A stretch of DNA of 12,087 nucleotides from an uncultured Oscillospiraceae bacterium (lineage in GTDB: Bacteria; Bacillota; Clostridia; Oscillospirales; Oscillospiraceae). Shown piece by piece: positions 1 to 6,078 of this stretch; the first letter of the stretch is position 1; the number at the start of each line of letters is the position of its first letter. The translations under genes were made by a program, and so were the position numbers. The stretch covers positions 1 through 12,087 of the forward strand of contig CAKUHJ010000048.1 in assembly GCA_934655935.1 (NCBI GenBank). Direction: 5' to 3'. The notes beneath the pieces are model-generated. The model was not told the origin of the DNA, did no database searches, and saw nothing but the letters and a program-made list of their open reading frames with translations.

Positions 1-1205
1 GCATAGGGGTAGGCAAACTGCTCCATGGACATGGAGTGAATCTCTGCAATGTCGGTGGATTCGCTATAGTAGTCCGAAATCGGCTGGCTTCGCATGGCCA
101 TATAGCCCGCGAAGGCATGGCCCAGCTCGTGCGTCAGCACCTGCATATCAAAGATCGTGTGGTTGAAGCAGGAGAAGACAAAGGGCGCCTTCAGGCTGGG
201 CAGGCTCGTCATATAGCCCGTGGAGGCCTTGCCCGGCTTGTTCTGCAGGTCCATCAGGCCGTGGTCAATCATGAAATCGATGAACTCGCTGGTCTCCGGG
301 CTGATTTCGTGGTACATCCGCTGGGCGGTTCTGACCATGAAGGCATCGTCGCCCGCAGGCTCGGCGTTGCCGTCCGGGAACACCATCTTCTCGTCATACC
401 ACATCACATGCTCGAGGCCCAGACGCCGGGCCTGCGCGTCATAGAGCTTCTGGCACAGCGGCACAAGGAAGGCGCGTACCTGCTCCCGGAAGGAGGCGAC
501 CTCCTTTTCGCCATAGTCCGAGCGGCCCTGCTCCAGATAGCCCACGGGGATATAATTTTCATAGCCGAGATTCTTGCCCATCTGGTTGCGGATGCGGATC
601 AGCTCGTCCCAGATTTCCTCCAGCCGCGGCTCATTGTCCTCATAGAATTTGGAATAAGCCCTGACGGCTGCGGCGCGTACCGCGCGGTCGGGATGCTCAA
701 AATATTTCTGCACGCCGTAGAGATTCAGGGTCTTGCCGTCAAAGGGAATCTCGGCCGTGGCCATGATCTTCTGATACTCGTTGGTCAGGCGGGCCTCCTG
801 CTGGCGCAGGGGAATGTTGGCCTCGCAGAAGAGCTTCTTCTGCAGGTCCATGGAGACAAAATACTGCTTTCCGAATTCCTGCTCAATGTCCGGGCGGAAG
901 GGGCTGGCGGCGATGGCCTCGCTGAGCGCCACCTCCGCGCCGCTGAGCGTGGGCAGCGTGTCCTGCAGATACTGCATTTCCGCTTCATAGAATTCGTCGC
1001 GCGTATCGAGCGTATGGCGGATGTAGGCGATGGAATACTGGGTGGACAGCTCGCAGCTCTCGCGGTCGATTTCAAGCATCAGCGCACGCAGCGCCGCATA
1101 GCTCTCCGCCTGCTCGGCCGCAGTTTTCCATTGGGCGAGCTTTTCGCGCCGCGCCTCCAGATCGGGCCGCTTGTACTCCAGGGTTGAAAACTTGTAGTCT
1201 TGCAT
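1..1205 (-). CDS. M3 family oligoendopeptidase (PepF-like), C-terminal end cut off by the window
   Basis: This is a zinc metallopeptidase, expected in the cytoplasm, that cleaves short peptides. The reading frame is open from ATG at 1205 to the left edge (401 complete codons), so the C-terminus is missing; PepF-type enzymes usually have about 560-600 residues. The zinc site is visible as THELGH with H359, E360 and H363, and the third ligand is E388 in AEIHSMSME, 25 residues after H363, the signature of the M3B/PepF group. The N-terminus (MQDYKFSTLEYKRPDLEA) and the helical stretch around residues 25-120 fit the family lobe that precedes the catalytic domain. The start is supported by AGGAGG at 1218-1223, 12 bases upstream, and by a promoter at 1252-1280. 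The gene is probably transcribed on its own, because a terminator separates it from lysS. I am sure of the family; peptide specificity is unknown. Confidence 0.94.
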   Translation of the reverse strand, partial: MQDYKFSTLEYKRPDLEARREKLAQWKTAAEQAESYAALRALMLEIDRESCELSTQYSIAYIRHTLDTRDEFYEAEMQYLQDTLPTLSGAEVALSEAIAASPFRPDIEQEFGKQYFVSMDLQKKLFCEANIPLRQQEARLTNEYQKIMATAEIPFDGKTLNLYGVQKYFEHPDRAVRAAAVRAYSKFYEDNEPRLEEIWDELIRIRNQMGKNLGYENYIPVGYLEQGRSDYGEKEVASFREQVRAFLVPLCQKLYDAQARRLGLEHVMWYDEKMVFPDGNAEPAGDDAFMVRTAQRMYHEISPETSEFIDFMIDHGLMDLQNKPGKASTGYMTSLPSLKAPFVFSCFNHTIFDMQVLTHELGHAFAGYMAMRSQPISDYYSESTDIAEIHSMSMEQFAYPY

Positions 1206-1251
1206 AAGGTTTCCGCGCCTCCTGTTTTCATATTCGAAGCTTACACACCGT

Positions 1252-1280
1252 ATTATAATCGATGCATCCCGGATTATCAA
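1252..1280 (-). promoter_or_regulatory. Sigma-A promoter of the M3 oligoendopeptidase gene
   Basis: On the minus strand there is TTGATA (1280-1275), a 17-base spacer, and a perfect TATAAT (1257-1252). Transcription would start near 1245 and give a leader of about 40 bases ahead of the ATG at 1205. One base differs from the consensus -35, so a strong constitutive promoter is expected. Confidence 0.85.
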
Positions 1281-1406
1281 TGGGTTTGCAGGCAATCTCA
1301 CCGGCCATACTTCGTACAGGGCTTCACAGCTTACCCTCTCGCTTTCCCTTTTCCGTTTTTTCAGACCCGGTTGACCACAATGCTTCAGTAAATGCTTTAA
1401 GCAAAA
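1281..1406. other. Intergenic stretch without recognised content
   Basis: This is the part of the 291-base gap between lysS and the oligoendopeptidase gene that lies between the lysS terminator and the peptidase promoter. I see no convincing ORF with a ribosome site, no tRNA and no riboswitch consensus in it. It is pyrimidine-rich on the plus strand around 1333-1363. Confidence 0.5.
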
Positions 1407-1437
1407 CTGGAATGCACAGGGCATCTGTGCATTCCAG
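1399..1437 (-). terminator. Rho-independent terminator of the greA-lysS operon
   Basis: A perfect 13-base-pair stem is formed by 1407-1419 and 1425-1437 (CTGGAATGCACAG against its complement), with a 5-base loop. Read on the minus strand it is followed by TTTTGCTT at 1406-1399. It lies 60 bases after the lysS stop and ahead of the next promoter, so it should end the lysS transcript. Confidence 0.9.
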
Positions 1438-1446
1438 CTTCATATT

Positions 1447-1486
1447 GTGTCATATTGAATTCCGAAAGTGTGTCAAAAACGTGTCA
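1447..1486 (-). repeat. Three direct copies of TGACAC after lysS
   Basis: GTGTCA on the plus strand (TGACAC on the minus strand) occurs at 1447-1452, 1470-1475 and 1481-1486. The start-to-start spacings are 23 and 11 bases, close to two turns and one turn of the helix. The middle copy is part of TTGACA (1476-1471), and a weak TATGAC follows 16 bases on (1454-1449). This could be a cluster of protein-binding sites, a weak promoter pointing into the terminator, or chance in an AT-rich gap. Confidence 0.4.
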
Positions 1487-1496
1487 AATTGGGAAT

Positions 1497-3464
1497 TTAA
1501 TACATTTTCGCACCCGCCGGAATGTGCGGGTCGAGCATCAGAAGATGCAGCTTTTCCTCGCCGTTTTCGTGGTGGACAGCGGAAATAAGCATACCCTCAG
1601 ACGCAATTCCCATCATGGGTCTTGGCGGCAGATTTGTGATGGCGACGCACGTTTTTCCGACCAATTCCTCCGGCTCGTAGTAATCGTGAATGCCGGAAAG
1701 GATCACTCTGTCCGCTCCAGAACCGTCATCCAGCACGAATTTCAGGAGTTTTTTGGACTTTTTGACCGCTTCGCAGGACTTGACCTTGACGGCGCGGAAG
1801 TCGGACTTGGAGAACGTCTCGAAGTCCACATAGTCCTTGAACAGCGGCTCGATCTCGACGTTAGAAAAATCAATCGGCTCGTCCTTAATCTCGATCTCGA
1901 CCGTACCCTTAGCTCCGCCGATGATACCGACTTCCTCAGGCTTTTTCTCCGACTTGGGAGTGTCCAACGGCTTCATTGTCGGGAACAGGATCACGTCGCG
2001 GATCGTGTCCGCACCGGTGAAGAGCATGACCGCACGGTCGATACCCATGCCCATGCCGCCCGTGGGGGGCATGCCGTATTCCAGGGCCGTCAGGAAATCC
2101 TCGTCGAGCATTTCCGTCTCGTCGTCGCCGCGCTCGCGCTGCTCGACCTGCTTCATGAAGCGCTCGCGCTGATCGATGGGGTCGTTCAGCTCAGAATAGG
2201 CGTTGCCCATCTCGCTGCGGCAGATGAAAAATTCGAAACGCTCTGTCAGGCGCGGGTCCTCTGGGCTGCGCTTGGTCAGCGGGCTGACCTCAACCGGATA
2301 CATCGTGATAAAGGTCGGCTGCACCAGATGCTCCTCCACCTTCTGGTCAAAGCAGGCATACAGCGCGTTGCCCCAGGTCTTCTCGGCGGCCTCCGCCAGC
2401 TCGACGCCCTTCGCCTTCGCCGCGGCGACGGCCTCTGCGTCGTCGGTGATTGCGGCAAAGTCGATACCAGCATACATGCGCACCGCGTCGATCATCGTCA
2501 GCCGCGGCCAGCCGGGCGTCAGGTCAATCTTCTCGCCCATCCACTCCAGCTCGTAGGTGCCGAGGTACTTCTGCGCAAAGGTGGTATAAACGCCCTCCGC
2601 AATATCCATCATATCGTGGAAATCGGCATACGCCTGATACAGTTCGACCGTGGTGAACTCCGGATTGTGTCTCGGGTCCATGCCTTCGTTGCGGAAGATG
2701 CGCCCCACCTCATACACGCGGTCCATGCCGCCAACAATCAGGCGCTTGAGCGGAAGCTCCGTTGCGATGCGCATGTACATGTCAATGTCCAGCGTATTGT
2801 GATGCGTGATAAAGGGCCGTGCCGCGGCGCCGCCGGCAATGGTGTTGAGAACCGGCGTTTCGACCTCGATATAGCCCATATTGTCCAGATAGTCGCGCAG
2901 ATGCTTGATGAACTGCGAACGGATGATGAAGTTGCGCTTGACCTCCGGATTCACAATGAGATCCACATAGCGCTGGCGATAGCGGGTCTCCTTGTCGGTC
3001 AGGCCGTGGAACTTCTCCGGCAGCGGCAGCAGGGACTTGGACAGCAGCGTAATTTTCTTCGCGCGCACGGACATTTCGCCTCGCTGGGTGCGGAAAACCT
3101 CGCCCTCGACGCCGACAATGTCGCCGATGTCATATTTCTTAAAGCGGTCGTACTCGGCCTCGTCCATCTCGTCCTTCCGGGCATAGAGCTGAATCCGGCC
3201 AAGCTTATCCTGAAGATCGCAGAAGGAAACCTTGCCCATGCCGCGCTTGGACATCAGGCGGCCCGCAATGCTGACGGGCTTGCCCTCCATCTCGTCAAAA
3301 TGCGTCCGGATTTCCTGCGTGTTGGTTGTCTGAACAAATCTGGTAATTTCAAAGGGGTTGCGCCCCTCGGCCTGCAGCTGCTGCAGCTTTTCGCGGCGAA
3401 CCTTGATCTGATCGCCGACGGACAGTTCTGCCGGCTGGTTCTGCGGTCTTGTTTGCTGATCCAT
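1497..3464 (-). CDS. lysS: Lysyl-tRNA synthetase, class II, with a C-terminal tRNA-binding domain
   Basis: This cytoplasmic enzyme charges tRNA-Lys with lysine using ATP. The order is: N-terminal OB-fold anticodon-binding domain (about residues 62-140), class II catalytic core with motif 1 (GYIEVETPVL, 197-206), motif 2 (FRNEGMDPRHNPEFT, 257-271) and motif 3 (GMGMGIDR, about 470-477). The core ends near residue 500, where bacterial LysRS normally stops. A linker of about 45 residues rich in K and E follows, and then a Trbp111/EMAPII-like tRNA-binding domain at 547-655, recognised by NLPPRPMMGIASEGML (611-626), the same module found at the C-terminus of many bacterial MetRS proteins. The length of 655 is therefore about 150 more than usual. 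The start ATG has AGGGGAG 6 bases upstream. The gene lies 49 bases after greA in one operon. The enzyme identity is certain; the extra domain presumably improves tRNA affinity (inference). Confidence 0.98.
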   Translation of the reverse strand: MDQQTRPQNQPAELSVGDQIKVRREKLQQLQAEGRNPFEITRFVQTTNTQEIRTHFDEMEGKPVSIAGRLMSKRGMGKVSFCDLQDKLGRIQLYARKDEMDEAEYDRFKKYDIGDIVGVEGEVFRTQRGEMSVRAKKITLLSKSLLPLPEKFHGLTDKETRYRQRYVDLIVNPEVKRNFIIRSQFIKHLRDYLDNMGYIEVETPVLNTIAGGAAARPFITHHNTLDIDMYMRIATELPLKRLIVGGMDRVYEVGRIFRNEGMDPRHNPEFTTVELYQAYADFHDMMDIAEGVYTTFAQKYLGTYELEWMGEKIDLTPGWPRLTMIDAVRMYAGIDFAAITDDAEAVAAAKAKGVELAEAAEKTWGNALYACFDQKVEEHLVQPTFITMYPVEVSPLTKRSPEDPRLTERFEFFICRSEMGNAYSELNDPIDQRERFMKQVEQRERGDDETEMLDEDFLTALEYGMPPTGGMGMGIDRAVMLFTGADTIRDVILFPTMKPLDTPKSEKKPEEVGIIGGAKGTVEIEIKDEPIDFSNVEIEPLFKDYVDFETFSKSDFRAVKVKSCEAVKKSKKLLKFVLDDGSGADRVILSGIHDYYEPEELVGKTCVAITNLPPRPMMGIASEGMLISAVHHENGEEKLHLLMLDPHIPAGAKMY

Positions 3465-3490
3465 TTTCTACTCCCCTCACCCACGATATG

Positions 3491-3506
3491 CCGCCCTTTC
3501 CGGCGG
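3491..3506 (-). other. Small hairpin between greA and lysS
   Basis: CCGCC (3491-3495) pairs with GGCGG (3502-3506) around a 6-base loop in the 49-base greA-lysS gap. No T-run follows on the minus strand, so it is not a terminator. It may tune mRNA stability between the two genes, or mean nothing. Confidence 0.35.
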
Positions 3507-3513
3507 TCCACGC

Positions 3514-3987
3514 TTACTTTTCTACGGAAAGAATCTTATACTGGAGCGTGCCGACCGGCGCCTCCACGTCGACGGTTTCGCCCGCCATATGGCCCAGAAG
3601 TGCCTTGCCGAACGGAGAATCGTCCGAAATCCGGCACTCCATGGGGTTGGCCTCCTGCGAGCCGACAATGGCGTAAATCTCCTCGTCGCCGGTCTCCAGG
3701 TCCTGAACCTTGATGGTGCAGCCCAGGCCGATGCGGCCGCCGTCGTCCTCGGTTTCGTCGATGATCACGGCGTGCGCCAGGATGTTTTCCACCTCGGCAA
3801 TGCGGCCGTAAAGCTTGGCCTGTTCGTTTTTGGCCTCGTCATATTCGCTGTTTTCGGAAAGGTCGCCAAAGGAGCGTGCCTCCTTGATCTGCTCGGCGAC
3901 CTCCTTTTCCCGCGTCGTTTTCAGATAGAAGAGCTCCTGCTCGAGCTCCTTGAGCCGTAATGCGCTGATTTTAAATTCTTTGGCCAT
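3514..3987 (-). CDS. greA: Transcription elongation factor GreA
   Basis: GreA enters the secondary channel of RNA polymerase and stimulates cleavage of backtracked transcripts. The protein has 157 residues, the normal length. The N-terminal half is the antiparallel coiled coil (about 8-75), with SFGDLSENSEYDEAKNEQ at its tip carrying the conserved acidic residues that act at the polymerase active site. The C-terminal FKBP-like domain follows, with GxxDDSPFGKALLG-type sequence near 125-140. I place the start at 3987 (MAKEFKIS), not at the in-frame ATG at 3996, because AGGAAGG (4003-3997) directly abuts the upstream ATG but lies a proper 9 bases before the downstream one. It is first gene of the greA-lysS operon, a common pairing in Firmicutes, and has a perfect consensus promoter. 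Confidence 0.97.
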   Translation of the reverse strand: MAKEFKISALRLKELEQELFYLKTTREKEVAEQIKEARSFGDLSENSEYDEAKNEQAKLYGRIAEVENILAHAVIIDETEDDGGRIGLGCTIKVQDLETGDEEIYAIVGSQEANPMECRISDDSPFGKALLGHMAGETVDVEAPVGTLQYKILSVEK

Positions 3988-3996
3988 GATTTTCAT

Positions 3997-4003
3997 CCTT
4001 CCT
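3997..4003 (-). promoter_or_regulatory. greA ribosome binding site that decides the start codon
   Basis: AGGAAGG lies at 4003-3997. The ATG at 3996 follows with no spacer and could not be used efficiently; the ATG at 3987 has a 9-base spacer. This selects the 157-residue product. Confidence 0.85.
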
Positions 4004-4004
4004 A

Positions 4005-4055
4005 TGATAAAATCCGATTTTTCGGAAATGATTTATGCATTTCATGCTTTTTTAT
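4005..4055 (-). promoter_or_regulatory. Structured greA leader with a weak attenuator-like hairpin
   Basis: The predicted leader of about 60 bases contains TCCGA/TCGGA (4026-4022 and 4017-4013) around a 4-A loop, followed on the minus strand by TTTT. Outside it, GATAAAA near 4053 can pair with TTTTATC near 4007, just before the SD. A greA leader attenuator is known in E. coli; here the stem has only 5 pairs, so attenuation is only a possibility. Confidence 0.35.
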
Positions 4056-4062
4056 CCATGAC

Positions 4063-4091
4063 ATTATATAGGCAAGCCCCACGTCTGTCAA
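4063..4091 (-). promoter_or_regulatory. Perfect consensus sigma-A promoter of greA-lysS
   Basis: On the minus strand there is TTGACA (4091-4086), a 17-base spacer, and TATAAT (4068-4063). Both hexamers match the consensus at all six positions, with ideal spacing. The transcript should begin near 4056. No other promoter is obvious before lysS. Confidence 0.92.
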
Positions 4092-4130
4092 GAGATTTTC
4101 TGGCAGGACGGCGCAGCGCGGAATTGAGAG

Positions 4131-4159
4131 TTGTTTTTCTGCGAAAAAACGTGTAAAAT
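4131..4159 (+). promoter_or_regulatory. Probable promoter of the DUF624 gene at 4190
   Basis: TTGTTT (4131-4136), a 17-base spacer and TAAAAT (4154-4159) lie just upstream of the DUF624 gene. The -10 is good and the -35 matches only TTG, so this is weaker than the greA promoter, which points the other way about 40 bases away. Confidence 0.6.
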
Positions 4160-4189
4160 AGACGAATTACAACAGGAAGGATTCTCGCA

Positions 4190-4840
4190 ATGAAAAACGT
4201 TTTTTCTCTGGACTCCCCGCTTATGAATTTTCTCAGCCGCGTGGCGGATATTCTGCTGCTGAATTTTCTGTGGCTGCTCTGCTGCATTCCGGTTCTCACC
4301 ATCGGCGCTTCCACCACGGCGATGAACTATGCCGCGCAGAATCTGGTCCGCGACTGCGGCCGGGGCGTCTTTTCAGATTTCTTTTCCGCCTTCAGGCGGG
4401 AGTTCCGGCAGGCCACGGGCATGTTTCTGCTTCTGCTGGTGCCCTATGCGTTCATCGCCTTTGACCTTTACCTCTATCTGACCGGCACGCTGAGCTCCCG
4501 CGTGATGCTGACCGTCTGCGTGCTGGCACTGTTTTTGCTGCTGCTGACAACCGGCTTTGCCTATCCTCTTCTGGCACGGTTTGAAAATACGACGCTCCAG
4601 ACGCTTAAAAACGCGCTGGCGCTCAGCCTCAGCAATTTTCCGCGCGCGCTGCTCATCACCGCGCTGAACGTCCTGCCGCTGGTTGTGCTGCTGTTTGCAA
4701 CGGATTTCTTTCTCAAGACGCTGATCGTCTGGCTGGCTGCGGGCGGCGGGACCATCTGCTATTTTGATACGCGGATTCTGAAAAAGCTTTTTGCGCGCCT
4801 GGAGGACGCGCCTGCGCCGGACGGCGCCGCCGAAGGCTGA
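4190..4840 (+). CDS. DUF624 (YesL-like) integral membrane protein, first copy
   Basis: This 216-residue protein has four or five membrane segments at about residues 19-46, 75-97, 104-127, 152-171 and 174-190. The start of the family is recognised by NFLWLLCCIPVLTIGASTTA (25-44), closely matching the conserved N-terminal stretch of DUF624/YesL proteins, and by the cytoplasmic loop with FSDFFSAFRREFRQA (61-75). In Bacillus subtilis, yesL lies next to sugar ABC transporter genes; the biochemical role is not known. The start has AGGAAGG (4174-4180) 9 bases upstream. The gene stands alone: its neighbour greA diverges, and a bidirectional terminator follows. A second family member lies at 9843-10658. 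The family assignment is firm; any transport role is inference. Confidence 0.9.
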   Translation: MKNVFSLDSPLMNFLSRVADILLLNFLWLLCCIPVLTIGASTTAMNYAAQNLVRDCGRGVFSDFFSAFRREFRQATGMFLLLLVPYAFIAFDLYLYLTGTLSSRVMLTVCVLALFLLLLTTGFAYPLLARFENTTLQTLKNALALSLSNFPRALLITALNVLPLVVLLFATDFFLKTLIVWLAAGGGTICYFDTRILKKLFARLEDAPAPDGAAEG

Positions 4841-4866
4841 GCCGCCGCCGGCCCGCCGGGGATAAG

Positions 4867-4903
4867 AAAAGCAGTTGATTTCCTGAAGAAATCAACTGCT
4901 TTT
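4867..4903. terminator. Bidirectional terminator between DUF624 and tRNA-Arg
   Basis: GCAGTTGATTTC (4871-4882) pairs with GAAATCAACTGC (4888-4899) around a 5-base loop. Flanking A4867-4870 and T4900-4903 extend the stem to 16 pairs. The plus strand continues with T4900-4905, ending the DUF624 message. The minus strand gives TTTTCTTAT, ending the tRNA transcript. The T-run touches the last base of the tRNA CCA. Confidence 0.93.
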
Positions 4904-4904
4904 T

Positions 4905-4981
4905 TGGTACGCCGGAAGGGACTCGAACCCCCGACCTACTGGTTCGTAGCCAGTCACTCTATCCAACTGAGCTACCGGCGC
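4905..4981 (-). tRNA. tRNA-Arg(ACG), CCA encoded
   Basis: The minus strand folds into a full 77-base cloverleaf. The acceptor is GCGCCGG with CCGGCGT, giving a G1-U72 wobble at the end. The D arm is GCTC/GAGT with a 9-base loop, the anticodon stem is ACTGG/CCAGT around the loop CTACGAA (anticodon ACG, read as ICG after deamination), there is a 5-base variable loop, and the T arm has TTCGAGT. The discriminator is A and CCA is encoded (4907-4905). It has its own promoter at 5017-5045. Confidence 0.97.
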
Positions 4982-4984
4982 GTA

Positions 4985-5014
4985 CCAAGCGTATCACTCT
5001 CGCTCAACGCTTGG
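4985..5014. repeat. Inverted repeat in the tRNA-Arg leader
   Basis: CCAAGCGT (4985-4992) and ACGCTTGG (5007-5014) form an 8-base inverted repeat with a 14-base gap. It lies between the tRNA -10 box and the mature 5' end. The expected start of transcription (near 5010) falls inside the outer arm, so it may act at the DNA level, or in RNA from longer read-through transcripts. Confidence 0.55.
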
Positions 5015-5016
5015 AT

Positions 5017-5045
5017 ATCATAGCACACCGCGCTCCAAAAAGCAA
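5017..5045 (-). promoter_or_regulatory. Promoter of tRNA-Arg
   Basis: On the minus strand there is TTGCTT (5045-5040), a 17-base spacer ending in TGC (extended -10), and TATGAT (5022-5017). It begins only 20 bases after the galM stop and would give a leader of about 30 bases before the tRNA. Confidence 0.8.
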
Positions 5046-5064
5046 GTATTTTTTTCGGAATTCA

Positions 5065-6078
5065 TCATTTTTTTGTAAAGCGGTAAACCGTCGTCGTGCG
5101 GTAAACCTCTCCCGCTTTTCTGACGATGGACGGGAAGCCCTCGTGGTGCACTGCGTCCGGCCAGCACTGCGTTTCCATGCAGCAGAAGCAGTAGCCCTCG
5201 TAGGACGCGCCATTCTTGCCCTTCTTCGGCGTCCGGAAGGGCACACAGTAGACCTGCATGCCCGGGCAGTCCGTCAGAACCTGCATGCTGAGCCGTTCGC
5301 CCGTGAGCGTCCCCGCCTCGCGCAGCCCTTCGCCGCGCAGGCAAAAATTGTGGTCCAGGCCTGCCGTGCTGCGCAGCATCGGCGCGTTAAAGTCGCGGCC
5401 AAGCGGCTTTTCCTGCCGGTAATCGAGCGCCGTTCCCGCAACCGGAAGCACGCGCCCTGTCGGAATCAGCTCCGCGTCGGACTCGGTATAATGGTCCGCG
5501 CAGACGCGCAGCGTGTGTGCGCGGACGTCTCCGCCGCCGTTCAGGTTGAAATAAGCATGGTTGGTAAAGGCCGCAATGGTATCCGCCGCTGGAATGGCCT
5601 CATAGGAGATTTCCAGCGCGTCGTCCTCACGCAGGCGGTAGCGCACCGTGCAGGAAAGCGCGCCCGGGAAGCCCTCCTCCCCGTCCTGCGCCTCGTAGCC
5701 AAGCGTCAGCTCCGATTCCGTCTGCGAAATCAGGCGCCAGATGCGGAAGGAAAAGCCCTCCCGTCCGCCGTGCAGACAGTTTTTTCCGTTGTTCGCAGCA
5801 AGCGTATACGCTCTGCCGTCCAGTGTAAAGCCGGCGCCGCCGATACGGTTTGCAACGCGCCCGATCAGCGCACCAAAATAGGTGCGCCCGGTAAAATAAT
5901 CCTCCGCTGTGTCATAGCCCAGCACAACGTCGATCACGCCGCCCTCCGCCGGCACGCGCAGCGCGCGCAGCGCCGCACCAAGGGACAGAAGCTCCGCCTC
6001 CATCCCGTTTTTGTTCCGAATGGTATAGACCGCAGCCTCGCCGGCAGCGCAGCGGCCAAAAGCTCTGACTTCAGACAT
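5065..6078 (-). CDS. galM: Aldose 1-epimerase (galactose mutarotase)
   Basis: The enzyme interconverts the alpha and beta anomers of galactose, glucose and related sugars, and acts in the cytoplasm. The protein has 337 residues, the usual length, over one beta-sandwich domain. Conserved residues are visible: N77-R78 in ANRIG, H103 in CLHGG, the catalytic acid H174 in FTNHAYFNLNG, D242 in LDHNF and the catalytic base E302 in METQCWPDA, followed by the family ending AGEVYRTTTVYRF. I use the ATG at 6078 (MSEVRAFG), because AAAGGAG lies 12 bases upstream and a longer in-frame start overlaps the preceding gene deeply with no better site. It overlaps the MFS stop by 8 bases (ATGTCTGA), so translation is probably coupled. 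It is the last gene of the six-gene operon. No galK, galT or galE is in the window, so the sugar is not defined. Confidence 0.96.
   Translation of the reverse strand: MSEVRAFGRCAAGEAAVYTIRNKNGMEAELLSLGAALRALRVPAEGGVIDVVLGYDTAEDYFTGRTYFGALIGRVANRIGGAGFTLDGRAYTLAANNGKNCLHGGREGFSFRIWRLISQTESELTLGYEAQDGEEGFPGALSCTVRYRLREDDALEISYEAIPAADTIAAFTNHAYFNLNGGGDVRAHTLRVCADHYTESDAELIPTGRVLPVAGTALDYRQEKPLGRDFNAPMLRSTAGLDHNFCLRGEGLREAGTLTGERLSMQVLTDCPGMQVYCVPFRTPKKGKNGASYEGYCFCCMETQCWPDAVHHEGFPSIVRKAGEVYRTTTVYRFTKK

Noticed and set aside
36..1187. A 383-codon open frame on the plus strand opposite the oligoendopeptidase
   Set aside because: The opposite strand encodes an intact M3 peptidase with HELGH and the EIHSMSME ligand; the plus frame has no recognisable motif.
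1206..1496. Possible riboswitch, T-box or structured RNA in the gap after lysS
   Set aside because: Apart from the terminator hairpin I see no T-box AGGGUGGNACCGCG-like motif, no other riboswitch core and no long nested helices; a covariance-model search would be needed to reopen it.
1455..3713. A 752-codon open frame on the plus strand opposite lysS and greA
   Set aside because: It is the antisense shadow of lysS and greA, whose frames have clear family motifs. Its product is rich in H, R and L as expected from a complementary GC-rich strand, and no SD or family likeness is seen.
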